Source: Enemella evansiae (GTDB lineage Bacteria; Pseudomonadota; Alphaproteobacteria; Rhodobacterales; Rhodobacteraceae). From it: a stretch of 53,827 bases of DNA. The notes under the pieces are model-generated. The model had not been told where the DNA came from. It saw only the letters and a program-made list of their open reading frames with translations, and ran no database searches. The translations under genes and the position numbers were made by a program. The stretch spans positions 1 through 53,827 of the forward strand of contig JAFKDC010000029.1 of the NCBI GenBank assembly GCA_017255395.1. The letters are read 5' to 3'. Below, in pieces: positions 16,916 through 27,032 of this stretch (its first letter is position 1; each line of letters starts with the position of its first letter).

Positions 16916-18550
16916 TCAGCGTTCCCTTCTGGTCCGGCCGAGCAGCTTGTTCGCCGCGCGCAACGGTTCCGTGAGCTTCCAGGAGCGGGAGCGCATGAGC
17001 TTGTCATAGGCCTCCGTCAGATCCTCGAGCCCCTGCCGCAGCGTGGCTTCGCGCTCCTGGCTCTCGGCCAGCGCCCCGGTCCAGTGCCGGTGCGCGGCCT
17101 CCATCTCCTCGGACAGGCGAAGAGCCCCGGCGCTGGCCTGGCCGTGTTCGGCCGTGACCCTCGCCAGCTTGGCCTCCAGCGTCGCGATGCGTTCGGCGCT
17201 GCCGCGGCGCAGGCGCGCGACCTCGCCCGAGACCCGCCCGAGATCGCCCTCGTAGCGCCTGATCTCCTCTTCGGCCTTGCGCAGCTTGTCGCCTAGATCC
17301 GCGCTGACGGCGGAGAGGCGTTCGTTCAGATCCCGGGCCTGGGCGTGCCGGGCGATGTTCTCGGTCTGAAGCTCGGAGAGCTGCGCCATCAGAAGATCGC
17401 GCTCCTGTTCCAGCGCCGTCCGCGCCCGCTGCTGCTCTGCCTGCTGCCCGGCGGCGGCGGCCTCCGCGGCCTTCAGGGCCTGGCTCCGGGCTGCGGCCGC
17501 GCGCTCGGCCTCGGCCAGCTGCCGCAGCACCCTTTCCACCGCGCCCGAGCGTTCCGTCGCCTCTTCGTTCAGCTCGGCGACATGTCCCGCCAGCAGATCG
17601 CGTTCCCTGCTCAGGGCCCCGATCCGGGCCTCCAGCTCGGCGCGGCTCTTGTCGCCCGTGGCGCGCAGCTCCGCGATCCGGGTCTTCAGCCGGTCGCATT
17701 CCCCGGTGAGATCGGCCAGTTTCCGACGCTCCGCCGCCAGGGTCTCGGCGGCCTCCGCCTCGGCCGCCTTGCGGTCCCGCTCGCGGGCCTCGGCGTCTGC
17801 TCCAGCCTCGGTCAACTGCCTGCGCAGGCGCTGTTCCGCGCGGGTGCGTTCGGATACCTCGCTGGCCAGTTCCGCGATCTGGGCCTTCAACAGCGTCCGG
17901 TCGGCATCGGCCTCCTCCAGTCGGACCCGGGCCTCCGCCTGGTCGCGCCAGGCCTGTGCCATCGCCTCGAGCTCCGTCATCGGCAGGGGCCGGTCCGGGC
18001 GCGGCAGGCTGCGGATCTCCAGATCGGCGGCCAGCGCGGCGATCTCGGGATCGGCCTCGACGGCCTGCCGGGCGAGCAGCAGCAGGATCGGCCGGGGCTC
18101 CGTCGGCCAGGGCAGGGCGGGGGCGAGGGCCTCGGGGCCGCCGATCAGCTGCGCCAGCGGGGCCAGCGCCTCGGCGTCGCCATGCAGCAGGGTGGTGTCC
18201 TCGATCAGCATGACCCGCTTGCGGGCGCGCCGCCTCAGGTCGAGAAGCCGCCGGGCCTCCTCCTTCCAGCGCGCGAGGCCCTCGGCGATGGTCCGCCCGG
18301 CCGCCAGCTCCGCCTCGACCGCCGCGGGGCCCGAGCGGTAGACGAGGACCAGCGGGGCCGTGCCCGCGAGGATGGTATCGCTTTCCGCCTCGGAGAAGGC
18401 TGAGACGGGGGGGGCGTCGCAGTCTTCGGCGCGAAGGCGCTGGCGGCACGGGTCCTCGTCCACGGCGCCCAGGACCAGGATGGACGGCCGGTCCCGCCCT
18501 GCGTTTGCGGCACGGGTTCGGGACGGAGCCTGGTCAGGCGCTGAGGACAT
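16916..18550 (-). CDS. Coiled-coil protein with a globular N-terminal domain, unknown function
   Basis: 544 residues. Residues 20-190 form a compact alpha/beta-looking domain (PSILVLGAVDEDPCRQRL, APLVLVYRSGPAAVEAEL, KRVMLIEDTTLL, PRPILLLLARQAVEAD). The strand-like VLVYRSGP and VMLIEDTTLL alternate with helices, somewhat like P-loop sulfotransferase folds but without clear catalytic motifs. Residues 190-510 are coiled coil rich in A, E and R. The end SRSWKLTEPLRAANKLLGR is a tail often seen on glycosyltransferase-associated proteins of Rhodobacterales. It is the first gene of the minus-strand operon that ends with the sulfotransferase-like gene. No function can be assigned. Confidence 0.7.
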   Translation of the reverse strand: MSSAPDQAPSRTRAANAGRDRPSILVLGAVDEDPCRQRLRAEDCDAPPVSAFSEAESDTILAGTAPLVLVYRSGPAAVEAELAAGRTIAEGLARWKEEARRLLDLRRRARKRVMLIEDTTLLHGDAEALAPLAQLIGGPEALAPALPWPTEPRPILLLLARQAVEADPEIAALAADLEIRSLPRPDRPLPMTELEAMAQAWRDQAEARVRLEEADADRTLLKAQIAELASEVSERTRAEQRLRRQLTEAGADAEARERDRKAAEAEAAETLAAERRKLADLTGECDRLKTRIAELRATGDKSRAELEARIGALSRERDLLAGHVAELNEEATERSGAVERVLRQLAEAERAAAARSQALKAAEAAAAGQQAEQQRARTALEQERDLLMAQLSELQTENIARHAQARDLNERLSAVSADLGDKLRKAEEEIRRYEGDLGRVSGEVARLRRGSAERIATLEAKLARVTAEHGQASAGALRLSEEMEAAHRHWTGALAESQEREATLRQGLEDLTEAYDKLMRSRSWKLTEPLRAANKLLGRTRRER

Positions 18551-18833
18551 GAGCGGACTTTCTCCAACTGGTCTGGCCGGACCTTTCTATAGCCTTCGAA
18601 ACCGGCGCGCCAGCATTGGGTGCCGGTTTGGCGCGAGTCGGCCTTCCCGCCGAATTCCGTTTGAGATCAGCGCCGAGAGGGGGACATGATCAATAAAGCG
18701 ACAGGGCGGGGCGCTGTCCGGGCGGCCTCCGGCCTCTGACCCCGGAGGGCGGCCAATTCGTATTGTGCTGGGGGTGGGAGCTTGTTAAGCCTCCGCGGGC
18801 TTCCATTGGTTTTATCATTTTCGGATCGCCTCA
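18551..18833. promoter_or_regulatory. Divergent intergenic region before the coiled-coil operon and the large glycosyltransferase
   Basis: 283 bases between oppositely directed genes. The right part is less GC-rich (TTGTTAAGCC, GGTTTTATCATTTTC at about 18783-18825), which fits a promoter for the 1099-residue glycosyltransferase. I see no convincing open frame or paired -35/-10 elements. Confidence 0.4.
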
Positions 18834-21800
18834 ATGCTCACCACCATCTTCGTGATGACGCCCTGTCTCAACGCGCGCGAGACCATAGACAACACGATCC
18901 TGAGCGTCGTGACGCAAGAGGGCGATTTCCAGATACGCTACCACGTGCAGGACGGCGGCTCGACCGACGGAACCCGGGAGCGCCTCGAGTGGTGGCAGCG
19001 CCGGCTGGGGTCCAAGGGGTTTCCGATCCAGTGCCTGGGGGTCGATTTCACCGTCTCCTCGGGGCCGGACGAGGGCATGTACGACGCGATCTGCCAGGGC
19101 TTCGAGGCGATGGAGATCCACCCCAATGCCTTCATGACCTGGATCAACGCGGATGATATCCTGATGCCGGGGGCGCTGGCCTTCGTGGCCAGCGTGGACC
19201 GCCAGTTCACCCCCGAGCAGGTCTCCTGGCTGGGCGGCGCCGCCTGCGTCATCCGCAACGGGATGGCTATCGCCTCCTATGACCGTATCATGCCGACCAG
19301 TGCACTGCGGGCGGGGATCTGCGACGGCATCCATTGGGATTTCCTCCAGCAGGAGGGCACATTCTTCCGCAGGAAGCTATGGGAGGCCATCGAGCCGAAC
19401 CGCACGTTTCGCCCCCTGAAGCTGGCGGGCGACTGGAATCTCTGGCGCCTGTTCGCCACCCAGACGAATTTCGTGCAGTGGAAGATCCCTCTTGGCGGTT
19501 TCCGGTCGGGAACAGAGCAGCTGTCTGTCCGTCTGCGCGACAAGTACATGGCGGAAATCGAGGCTCTGGTATCCAGCGACGCGCGGGCTCAGAGACTGGC
19601 GGCGCTTCCGGAAGACGGCATGGTCAAGCGCCACAATTTCGCTGTCGACTACAGAACCGGCAAGCTCACGATACAGGAAGAGGTGCGCAACGGCACTTTC
19701 AAGCACCACTATCAGAACAGGTTCGGGTCTGCTCCCTCGGTCACGCTCCAGGAGGCGGCCGCGAAGAAGCTGCATGTGGGCACCCTGCATGTCCAGGCGC
19801 ATGGCGGGCCCTCGCCGGTGTCCTTCGACGGCAATATCCTGGCCTTCGACCGGGAATGGCAGTTCCCGGCCGTCACCGAACAGCACGCCTTCCACCGCCT
19901 GCGCGACATCGGCGCGGTGCCCGAGGGCGTCACCTATGTCGCCTATCCCTGGGCCACGCTGATCGACAAGCTCCAGACGAAATCCCGCGATGCCCATCTC
20001 TACCTGCGGGAATTCCGGGCGTTCTGCCGGAAGCTGCCCCAGGACACGGTCAAGGTGACGGTGTGCCAGCACATCCTGATGCGCCGCTTCCTCGAACTCT
20101 TCCGGCAGGCCGGGATCGAGACGGTGTTCTGGACCCATGCCACCCATGACGACGTGAAGGATGACCGCGCCGACATCCGGATCCGCGCCTTCCCGCTCTA
20201 TCCGGTCCAGGTGCTCAAGGCCGAGACGGAGGAGGCCGAGCGTCCCCACCTGTTTTCCTTCATCGGCGCCAAGTCCAACGCCTATTACCTGACCCAGGCC
20301 CGCTCCTGGATCCTCGAGCAGCTTGCCGATCACCCCCGGGGGCTGATCATCGGGCGCGACAGCTGGCACTACAACAAGGTGGTCTACGACCATCAGATCC
20401 TCAAGGCGGCGAAGGCGGATGCGAACCTGGTCGACCAGGCCGCCAGCGACCGGTTCAGGAAATCGCTCCGCGAGAGCGTCTTCTCGCTCTGCCCCTCCGG
20501 CTCGGGGCCCAACACGATTCGGCTGTGGGAATCCATCGGCGCGGGGGCGATCCCCGTCATCCTCGCCGATACCTATGCCACGCCAGGCAACCCCAAGCTC
20601 TGGGAGCAGGCGGCGATCTTCTGCGAGGAGACCCCGGAGGCGATCGCGGCCCTGCCGGCCCGGCTCGAGGAAATTGCCGCGGATCCGCAGCGCCTAGCCG
20701 CGATGCGCCATGCCATGCGCCAGATCTGGCTGCTCTACGGGCCCGACTCCTTCGTCTACGACGTGCAGCATTTCATGCTCGAACAGGCCGGGCGCGGGGC
20801 TTCCGGCGCGGGGGGCGCCCGGACCGGCGGATCCTTTGCCGACCGCGTCCTGAAAACGCTCGGCGGGCGCACGCGCCTGTCCCAGGAAGAGGCGCTGCTG
20901 CTGCTGCGCAGCGTCAGCAGCGACATGCTGATCGGCGGAACCCCGGCAGAGGATCCGCTGTCCGACCATTGTCCGCTGGGCCAGCTCGTCGCGCTCGCCC
21001 GGGAAACGCTGCCCGCCACCCATCCGACGCTGAAGCATTTCGATCAGGTGGTGGCGCATGGGCGCGCCTGGCGCGACGGCCCCGCCGTGCCCGCGATCTC
21101 GCGGGGGACCGGGCCCGCCGTCTGCCTCTTCGGCCGTCATGCGAATCGGACGCCGCTGGCCTACGATCCCTTCCGCCGCCTTGTCGGCGGCCGGCTGTCC
21201 TTCGTGGAGGACCCGGCCAAGGCCGACGTGGTGATGACCGGCTTCAACCTGGACCTTCGGGAAAACGCCGAAGTCTTCGTCGGCCTGGCCAAATCCTCGC
21301 CCGACACCCGGATCATGGTGATTTCGGAGGAACCGCTCTGGGACAGTGTCTGGAGCGGCGGCTTCAAGGACCGGGCCCGGACGGTCACGCTGGACGGCAC
21401 CAGCGTGCCCTACCACTTCCTGAACCATTCCAATTCCGGCATCTTCGACTTCGAGAAGATCCCCTATTTCCTCCTGACCAACGAGGATTTCCTGACCCGC
21501 TACGGGATGCTGGTGGCCCGTCACGCCGGCCTCACGCCCGGGGAACTTCTGGCGCACTGGCAGAAGGCGCCGATCTCCGCGGCCTTCTTCGCCGAGGTGC
21601 GCGAGGACGAACGCTATGCCTGCGCCTATCCCGACCAGGACGTCTACGGGCTGTCGGTCTACCGGACGCAGGTGGCCCGGAAGGTGCAGGGGGCCGACGT
21701 CCTGCGCGAGGGCATGGGCTGGAAGGCCCAGCCGCGCCGTCAGGACCTCGCCGACTGGCATCTCGACAAGCTGGCCGCCCTCGACGGCCGGGTGCGGCTG

Positions 21801-22133
21801 GCATCGGCCTACGAGAACACGCACCAGACGGCCTATATCTCGGAGAAGATATTCGACGCCTTCGTCGTGGGCGGGATTCCGAGCTATTACGCAGGCCCGG
21901 GGCACCGCATCCTCGAGCTGGTGCCGGAGGGCTGCATGGTCAACACCTACGGCCTGGAGGCGGAGGCCGCGGCGGAGAAGATCGCCGCCTGCCGTCCCGA
22001 TGCCGCCTTCGTCGAGACATGGCTGCGCACCGCCGATGCCCTGCGGGCGCGTTTCACGGACATTCCCGCCGTGGTCCGCGAACGCCAGCGCATCCTCGAC
22101 GCCGTCATCTCCGAGATGGAGGCCCTGTTCTGA
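18834..22133 (+). CDS. Three-domain glycosyltransferase: GT2, exostosin-like, GT10 (fucosyltransferase-like)
   Basis: 1099 residues. Domain 1 (1-230) is GT2: MTPCLNARETIDNTILSVV, VQDGGSTDGT at 38-47, and the metal site MTWINADDILMPG. Domain 2 (about 465-650) resembles exostosin/GT47: HLFSFIGAKS, then SLCPSGSGPNTIRLWESIGA with the conserved glutamate and GAIPVIL. Domain 3 (about 762-1095) resembles GT10 alpha-fucosyltransferases: MVISEEPLWDSVWS and the donor-site motif AYENTHQTAYISEKIFDAF with GGIPSYY. The next genes make GDP-fucose, the GT10 donor. A paralogue with the same plan is encoded at 41063-44095. The ribosome site is weak, but the start opens the GT2 domain directly. Confidence 0.85.
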   Translation: MLTTIFVMTPCLNARETIDNTILSVVTQEGDFQIRYHVQDGGSTDGTRERLEWWQRRLGSKGFPIQCLGVDFTVSSGPDEGMYDAICQGFEAMEIHPNAFMTWINADDILMPGALAFVASVDRQFTPEQVSWLGGAACVIRNGMAIASYDRIMPTSALRAGICDGIHWDFLQQEGTFFRRKLWEAIEPNRTFRPLKLAGDWNLWRLFATQTNFVQWKIPLGGFRSGTEQLSVRLRDKYMAEIEALVSSDARAQRLAALPEDGMVKRHNFAVDYRTGKLTIQEEVRNGTFKHHYQNRFGSAPSVTLQEAAAKKLHVGTLHVQAHGGPSPVSFDGNILAFDREWQFPAVTEQHAFHRLRDIGAVPEGVTYVAYPWATLIDKLQTKSRDAHLYLREFRAFCRKLPQDTVKVTVCQHILMRRFLELFRQAGIETVFWTHATHDDVKDDRADIRIRAFPLYPVQVLKAETEEAERPHLFSFIGAKSNAYYLTQARSWILEQLADHPRGLIIGRDSWHYNKVVYDHQILKAAKADANLVDQAASDRFRKSLRESVFSLCPSGSGPNTIRLWESIGAGAIPVILADTYATPGNPKLWEQAAIFCEETPEAIAALPARLEEIAADPQRLAAMRHAMRQIWLLYGPDSFVYDVQHFMLEQAGRGASGAGGARTGGSFADRVLKTLGGRTRLSQEEALLLLRSVSSDMLIGGTPAEDPLSDHCPLGQLVALARETLPATHPTLKHFDQVVAHGRAWRDGPAVPAISRGTGPAVCLFGRHANRTPLAYDPFRRLVGGRLSFVEDPAKADVVMTGFNLDLRENAEVFVGLAKSSPDTRIMVISEEPLWDSVWSGGFKDRARTVTLDGTSVPYHFLNHSNSGIFDFEKIPYFLLTNEDFLTRYGMLVARHAGLTPGELLAHWQKAPISAAFFAEVREDERYACAYPDQDVYGLSVYRTQVARKVQGADVLREGMGWKAQPRRQDLADWHLDKLAALDGRVRLASAYENTHQTAYISEKIFDAFVVGGIPSYYAGPGHRILELVPEGCMVNTYGLEAEAAAEKIAACRPDAAFVETWLRTADALRARFTDIPAVVRERQRILDAVISEMEALF

Positions 22134-22136
22134 ACC

Positions 22137-22151
22137 GCCCGCTTCGCGGGC
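22137..22151 (+). terminator. Possible hairpin terminator after the large glycosyltransferase
   Basis: GCCCGC-TTC-GCGGGC forms a 6-bp G/C stem 3 bases after the stop codon. No T-run follows, so a factor-independent terminator is not certain. The rest of the gap to gmd (22152-22350) shows no further gene. Confidence 0.35.
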
Positions 22152-22350
22152 GTGCGGGGTCTGTCCCGCGCGGCGTGGGGGCGGTTCCTCAGTGCCGACT
22201 TGTCTTGCCGGGTCGGCTTTTGTAGTCATCGTGGCAGGATGCCGGGGGTCGCGATCCTTCGCCGAAGGCCGCAGGACCACGCGAGAGTTGAAACACATTT
22301 CTCTGGGTGCCGCAGCTCTGCGCCACGGGCCCCAAATTGATGGATAAAGA

Positions 22351-23475
22351 ATGACCAAGAAAGCATTGATCACCGGGGTGACCGGCCAGGACGGTTCGTA
22401 TCTCGCGGAATTCCTTCTCGAAAAGGGCTATGAGGTGCACGGGATCAAGCGCCGGGCCTCGCTGTTCAACACCCAGCGGATCGACCATATCTACCAGGAC
22501 CCGCATCAGCCGAACCCCAAGCTCAAGCTGCATTACGGCGATCTCTCCGACAGTTCCAACCTGACCCGCATCATCTCCGAGATCGAGCCCGACGAGGTCT
22601 ACAACCTCGGCGCGCAGAGCCACGTGGCGGTCAGCTTCGAGGCCCCCGAATACACCGCCGACGTGGATGCCATGGGCACCCTACGCCTGCTTGAGGCGAT
22701 CCGCTTCCTCGGGCTGGAAAAGAAGACCCGCTTCTACCAGGCCTCGACCTCGGAGCTTTACGGGCTGGTGCAGGAGATTCCGCAGACCGAGACCACGCCC
22801 TTCCACCCGCGCAGCCCCTACGCGGTGGCCAAGATGTACGCCTACTGGATCTGCGTGAACTACCGCGAGGCCTACGGCATGTATGCCTGCAACGGCATCC
22901 TGTTCAATCACGAGTCCCCGCGCCGCGGCGAGACCTTCGTGACCCGCAAGATCACCCGCGGCCTCGCCAATATCGCCCAGGGGCTGGAACAATGCCTCTA
23001 CATGGGCAACATCGATTCCCTGCGCGACTGGGGCCACGCCAAGGATTACGTCCGGATGCAGTGGATGATGCTGCAACAGGAGGCGGCCGAGGATTTCGTC
23101 ATCGCCACCGGCGTGCAGTATTCGGTGCGCGAGTTCATCGCCTGGTCGGCCCGGGAACTGGGCGTCGAGCTGGAGTTCACCGGCAGCGGCGTGGACGAGA
23201 TCGCCACCGTCGTCTCGGTCGAGGGCGACAAGGCCCCCGCGCTCAAGCCGGGGGACGTGGTCATGCGGATCGACCCGCAGTATTTCCGCCCCGCCGAGGT
23301 CGAGACCCTGCTGGGCAACCCGGCCAAGGCCAAGGCCAGGCTGGGCTGGGTGCCCGAGATCACCGCCCAGGAGATGTGCGCCGAGATGGTGGCCGAGGAT
23401 CTGACGACCGCGAAACGCCACGCGCTCTTGAAACAGCATGGCATGGAGATGCCGGTCAGCCTGGAGAACGGCTGA
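22351..23475 (+). CDS. gmd: GDP-mannose 4,6-dehydratase
   Basis: 374 residues, the standard length. It converts GDP-mannose to GDP-4-keto-6-deoxymannose, the entry to GDP-L-fucose. [19 protein letters not shown] (residues 9-27), the [13 protein letters not shown] segment, STSELYG, the [10 protein letters not shown] YxxxK region, and [16 protein letters not shown] are all diagnostic. The sulfotransferase gene follows after 3 bases and fcl after that. GDP-mannose would come from manC and manB in this window. Confidence 0.97.
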   Translation: MTKKALITGVTGQDGSYLAEFLLEKGYEVHGIKRRASLFNTQRIDHIYQDPHQPNPKLKLHYGDLSDSSNLTRIISEIEPDEVYNLGAQSHVAVSFEAPEYTADVDAMGTLRLLEAIRFLGLEKKTRFYQASTSELYGLVQEIPQTETTPFHPRSPYAVAKMYAYWICVNYREAYGMYACNGILFNHESPRRGETFVTRKITRGLANIAQGLEQCLYMGNIDSLRDWGHAKDYVRMQWMMLQQEAAEDFVIATGVQYSVREFIAWSARELGVELEFTGSGVDEIATVVSVEGDKAPALKPGDVVMRIDPQYFRPAEVETLLGNPAKAKARLGWVPEITAQEMCAEMVAEDLTTAKRHALLKQHGMEMPVSLENG

Positions 23476-23478
23476 GCG

Positions 23479-24093
23479 ATGCTGTCCCTCGCTCACCGGT
23501 TCCTGTTCATCCATGTCCCCAAGACCGCCGGAAACTCCGTGCACCGCGCGCTTCTGCCGTTCAGCGAGGACCGGATGGAACTGGTCAGCCCGCATCAGGA
23601 CGGGGTCGAGCGGTTCGAGATCCGCTCGACCACGATCGAGATGCACAAGCACCTGTCGCTGGCCGAGTACCGGGCGCGCCTGAGCCCCGCGCAGCGCGAG
23701 GGCCTGTTCACCTTCTGTGGCGTGCGCAACCCGTGGGACCGCTGCGTGTCCTTCTTCTTCTCGCCGCACCGGGGGGCGGTCGACTGGTCGCCCGGGGCGT
23801 TCGAGACCTTCGTCCGGGACGAGGTCCGGCCGGTCGAAGACTACCTCGCGCTCGGGCCGGGGGATCCCGATCCGTTCGGCAATGTCGATGCGGTGCTGCG
23901 TTTCGAGCATCTGGAAGAGGATTTCGCAGAGGTCTGTCACCGGATCGGCATAGCGGCGCCGGACCTGCCCCGGGCCAACGCGGGCCGGCACGCAGACTAC
24001 CGGACCTACTACCGCACGGACCGGATTATCGAGCGCGTCGCGACGAAGTTCGCGGCCGAGATCCGGCGGTTCGGCTACGGGTTCGACGGATGA
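23479..24093 (+). CDS. Sulfotransferase family protein (Sulfotransfer_2 type)
   Basis: 204 residues. The opening FLFIHVPKTAGNSVHRALLP is the 5'-phosphosulfate loop of this carbohydrate sulfotransferase family, and FCGVRNPWDRCVSFFF is the 3'-phosphate loop with the R-N-P-W-D-R-x3-S pattern. VLRFEHLEEDFAEVC completes the family plan. Set between gmd and fcl, it may sulfate the fucose-containing glycan. PAPS synthesis genes are not in the window. The start follows gmd by 3 bases. Confidence 0.85.
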   Translation: MLSLAHRFLFIHVPKTAGNSVHRALLPFSEDRMELVSPHQDGVERFEIRSTTIEMHKHLSLAEYRARLSPAQREGLFTFCGVRNPWDRCVSFFFSPHRGAVDWSPGAFETFVRDEVRPVEDYLALGPGDPDPFGNVDAVLRFEHLEEDFAEVCHRIGIAAPDLPRANAGRHADYRTYYRTDRIIERVATKFAAEIRRFGYGFDG

Positions 24094-24165
24094 CGGATGA
24101 TGGATGAGGGGCGGGGGACACGCCGGGCATCCACGGGAATGACACGGCCAACGGGGAGGGACGCA

Positions 24166-25143
24166 ATGACGACGCCCAGAAAGATCTACATCGCCGGCCA
24201 TCGGGGCATGGTGGGCGGCGCCATCCTGCGCCGGCTGGAGGCGCGCAAGGCGGCCGGGGAGGACCTCGTCCTGCTGACCCGGACCTCCTCGGATCTGGAC
24301 CTGCGGGACCAGCGGGCGGTGCGCGACTTCATGCAGGCGGAAAAACCCGACGTGGTGATCCTGGCCGCCGCCAAAGTGGGCGGCATTCACGCCAACAACA
24401 CCTACCCGGCCCAGTTCATCTACGAGAATCTGATGATCGAGTGCAACGTGATCCACCAGGCCTTTGCCGCCGGGGTGACGCGGCTGCTGCAACTGGGGTC
24501 CTCCTGCATCTACCCGCGCGAGGTGCCGCAGCCGATGGCCGAGAACGCGCTGCTGACCGGGGTGCTGGAGCCCACCAACGAACCCTATGCCATCGCCAAG
24601 ATCGCCGGGATCAAGCTCTGCGAAAGCTACAACCGCCAGTACGGGGTCGATTACCGCTCGGTCATGCCGACCAACCTCTACGGGCCGGGGGACAATTTCC
24701 ACCCCGAGAATTCCCACGTTCTACCTGCCCTGATCCGCCGCTTCCACGAGGCCGCGCGGGACGGCGCCGAGGAGGTGGTGATCTGGGGCTCGGGCACGCC
24801 CCGGCGCGAATTCCTGCATGTGGACGACATGGCCGAGGCCTCGCTCTTTGTGTTGGATCTGCCTCGCGGAGTGTATGATGCCAATACAGAACCTATGCTC
24901 AGCCATATCAACGTTGGCACCGGCATAGACCACTCGATCATGGACGCGGCACAGATGGTCGCTCGAGTGACAGGTTTTGAAGGTCGGATTGCGACCGACC
25001 CGTCTAAGCCGGACGGAACCAAGCAGAAACTGATGGACGTGAGGCGGCTCGCAAAAATGGGGTGGGTGGCTCGGGTTGACCTTGAGAGAGGGTTAGCGAA
25101 AACATATGAGTGGTATCTCAACTCCAAAATCCGGCGCGACTGA
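24166..25143 (+). CDS. fcl: GDP-L-fucose synthase
   Basis: 325 residues. It performs the epimerase and reductase step from GDP-4-keto-6-deoxymannose to GDP-L-fucose. [17 protein letters not shown] near the start, [35 protein letters not shown], and [14 protein letters not shown] with YxxxK are all present. ATG 24166 has GGGGAGGG upstream; an earlier in-frame start would add 23 residues without family match. Up to about 24850 the codons are G/C-ending, while the last 290 bases ([14 protein letters not shown] onward) use many A/T-ending codons and lead into a low-GC stretch, so the gene looks chimeric. Confidence 0.95.
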   Translation: MTTPRKIYIAGHRGMVGGAILRRLEARKAAGEDLVLLTRTSSDLDLRDQRAVRDFMQAEKPDVVILAAAKVGGIHANNTYPAQFIYENLMIECNVIHQAFAAGVTRLLQLGSSCIYPREVPQPMAENALLTGVLEPTNEPYAIAKIAGIKLCESYNRQYGVDYRSVMPTNLYGPGDNFHPENSHVLPALIRRFHEAARDGAEEVVIWGSGTPRREFLHVDDMAEASLFVLDLPRGVYDANTEPMLSHINVGTGIDHSIMDAAQMVARVTGFEGRIATDPSKPDGTKQKLMDVRRLAKMGWVARVDLERGLAKTYEWYLNSKIRRD

Positions 25144-25144
25144 C

Positions 25145-25972
25145 ATGATTGATGACACTAGACCTAACCCGACATTTAAAGAGCGCATGGATAAGAGGCT
25201 AGCGCGCTGGTACAAAGGGGAGGACCCACTCCCCAATCCTGATGCGCAGAAGCGTCGGAAATTTCTTGCTTCTCTTGTAAATAAATCAGTTATGACTGAA
25301 TATATTAAGGGGTTAAATCTGCCGCTTCCAGAGACCCTGCAGAAGGCGTCCACTCTGGAGGAGATCAACTATGAATCGCTGCCAGAAAAAGTAGTAATCA
25401 AGCCCAGTAATGGCGCCGATAGCAAGGGTGTTATTATTTTATTTGGGGGTCGAAACCTAATGAACGGAGATGAGGTTTCGGTAGGGGAGCGCAGAGAATA
25501 TATTCGAGATGTCTGGATGCGTGATGGTGTATTGGATAAGCCCGGCGGCAAGGTAATTGTGGAGGAATTCCTTCAGGACTACGATTCGAGCTATGTCATA
25601 CCTAGAGACTTTAAATTGTTCGCCGCATCGGGTAGGGTCGGCATAATTCAGGTGATCGACAGAAACCCGCCAAAGGGATTGAGGACGAATTCATTTTTTA
25701 CACGCGAGTGGGAATTTATAGAGGAAAGAGTGAAGACTAACTATAAGATGGGCCCAGCATACGATCGACCAGATCATCTGCATCAGCTTCTAGAGATGGC
25801 GGATCGAATTTCAGGTGAAATCCAGGCTTTTTACCGGCTCGACTTCTACCTAACTACTAGAGGTCCGGTGTTTGGCGAGTTTACGTCCTATCCCTCTGCG
25901 GGGATGGCTTTCACTCCTTATGGGGATCGACTAATGTGCGAAATAATGGAGCAAAGCCCCGAGTACGACTAA
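25145..25972 (+). CDS. TupA-like ATP-grasp protein
   Basis: 275 residues. PEKVVIKPSNGADSKGVIIL is the ATP-binding loop, FKLFAASGRVGIIQVIDRN the central strand pair, and RLDFYLTTRGPVFGEFTSYP the metal-binding end of TupA-like ATP-grasp proteins. TupA joins polyglutamate and polyglucuronate in teichuronopeptide; relatives in capsule loci ligate amino acids or similar groups. Substrates here are unknown. An ATG at 25106 would overlap fcl; ATG 25145, just after the fcl stop, is preferred. Base composition is far lower in GC than neighbours beyond 27 kb, which suggests transfer. Confidence 0.75.
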   Translation: MIDDTRPNPTFKERMDKRLARWYKGEDPLPNPDAQKRRKFLASLVNKSVMTEYIKGLNLPLPETLQKASTLEEINYESLPEKVVIKPSNGADSKGVIILFGGRNLMNGDEVSVGERREYIRDVWMRDGVLDKPGGKVIVEEFLQDYDSSYVIPRDFKLFAASGRVGIIQVIDRNPPKGLRTNSFFTREWEFIEERVKTNYKMGPAYDRPDHLHQLLEMADRISGEIQAFYRLDFYLTTRGPVFGEFTSYPSAGMAFTPYGDRLMCEIMEQSPEYD

Positions 25973-25991
25973 AATTTTGAGGTGGATGACA

Positions 25992-27032
25992 ATGAGATTT
26001 GAAAAGATTGTTTTCTTTGGCGCCTCCGTGACGGCTCAGAAAACAACTGCCGATGGGGTGGTTTCAGGCTACTTTCCCAATCTTGAGGTGTTGCTACGGG
26101 ATGCCTGTGGCCCAAATTTGGAAATTCACCGATTTGGTTTTGTTGGAAGCCACTTTGATTCGGCTGCAAACATGTGCCTTTTTGAGATTGAACACCTTCT
26201 TGGGGAGAAGACGTTACTCGTTTCTGAATGGCACACAACTACTTTGCCTCGGTTCGATGATAGAGCATTGCGGGCTTATTTTAAAAGAGTCTCAGAGACA
26301 GGTGCGTCTGTGCTCAATTTGGTTCTGCCAATGGTGAGTTGCATTGAAAAAGAGCGGACAAATATACGCCAAACGAGAAGCGCGCAGGGCGAAGGTGTTT
26401 GGCAGTTAAATCTTTACAAGTCAGATCTTGATCTCGGGAAATGCATACGGGACGAGCAGCACACAACGCCCTTTGGGGGCAAAGCTTATGCGAAGTATAT
26501 TTTCGATGCGCTTCAGAGAATTTTTTCAGGGGCCGGTTTGGCTCGAGATGAGGGAGAGGAAATATCTTTTTGGGAGGGAACCAGTCAGTATCCTGAAATG
26601 GCTTTTGAAGCACTGGAGGGAACCTTTCTTCCGGGGACGCGTATCAAGTTGGAAATACCAAAATCGCTGAGGAAGCGGGAAGTACAGATTTTCTCTAAGG
26701 TGGCAAAAGGCCCTGAAACCGCTCAGCTTTACATTCATGCTGGCGGCGAGGTGCATATCTTTGATACCTGGAATAGATACACATACTATAGACATAAATG
26801 GTCAACTTTTGGACCAATTTCCCCAAGCCTAACACTTCCTCCAGGCGTAAATACGGCAGTCATAGAAGTCACAAACAATCTTCCCGACTATGTCGCTCTA
26901 TCGAGAGGGCTGGAAAAGCCGATCGCTTACATGGCGAAAATGAAGCCTCATACTAAGTCTCTCTCGCTTGTCGGCGGTATATACCTGTTAGGCGCCGCGG
27001 ACTTTTCATTGTCTCTCCAATCTTCAGAATAG
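25992..27032 (+). CDS. SGNH-hydrolase-like protein with C-terminal beta domain
   Basis: About 346 residues. IVFFGASVTAQ near the start resembles block I of GDSL/SGNH hydrolases (G-x-S), and DEQHTTPFGGKAYAKYIF near residue 150 resembles block V (D-x2-H). Residues about 195-340 look like an added beta-rich domain. It could remove or add acyl groups on the glycan. ATG 25992 is chosen because GAGGTGG at 25979-25985 is well placed for it; ATG 25986 and TTG 25977 are alternatives. It shares the low-GC composition of the preceding gene, and the high-GC manC starts 4 bases after its stop. Confidence 0.6.
   Translation: MRFEKIVFFGASVTAQKTTADGVVSGYFPNLEVLLRDACGPNLEIHRFGFVGSHFDSAANMCLFEIEHLLGEKTLLVSEWHTTTLPRFDDRALRAYFKRVSETGASVLNLVLPMVSCIEKERTNIRQTRSAQGEGVWQLNLYKSDLDLGKCIRDEQHTTPFGGKAYAKYIFDALQRIFSGAGLARDEGEEISFWEGTSQYPEMAFEALEGTFLPGTRIKLEIPKSLRKREVQIFSKVAKGPETAQLYIHAGGEVHIFDTWNRYTYYRHKWSTFGPISPSLTLPPGVNTAVIEVTNNLPDYVALSRGLEKPIAYMAKMKPHTKSLSLVGGIYLLGAADFSLSLQSSE

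Noticed and set aside
17004-18449. Alternative minus-strand frame inside the 544-residue coiled-coil gene
   Set aside because: It is the shifted frame of a heptad-rich gene and reads as Arg/Gly/Ala shadow sequence without a start or ribosome site.
25106-25144. Earlier start for the TupA-like gene, overlapping fcl
   Set aside because: The extra 13 residues are simply the shifted fcl end; ATG 25145 directly after the fcl stop is the natural coupled start.
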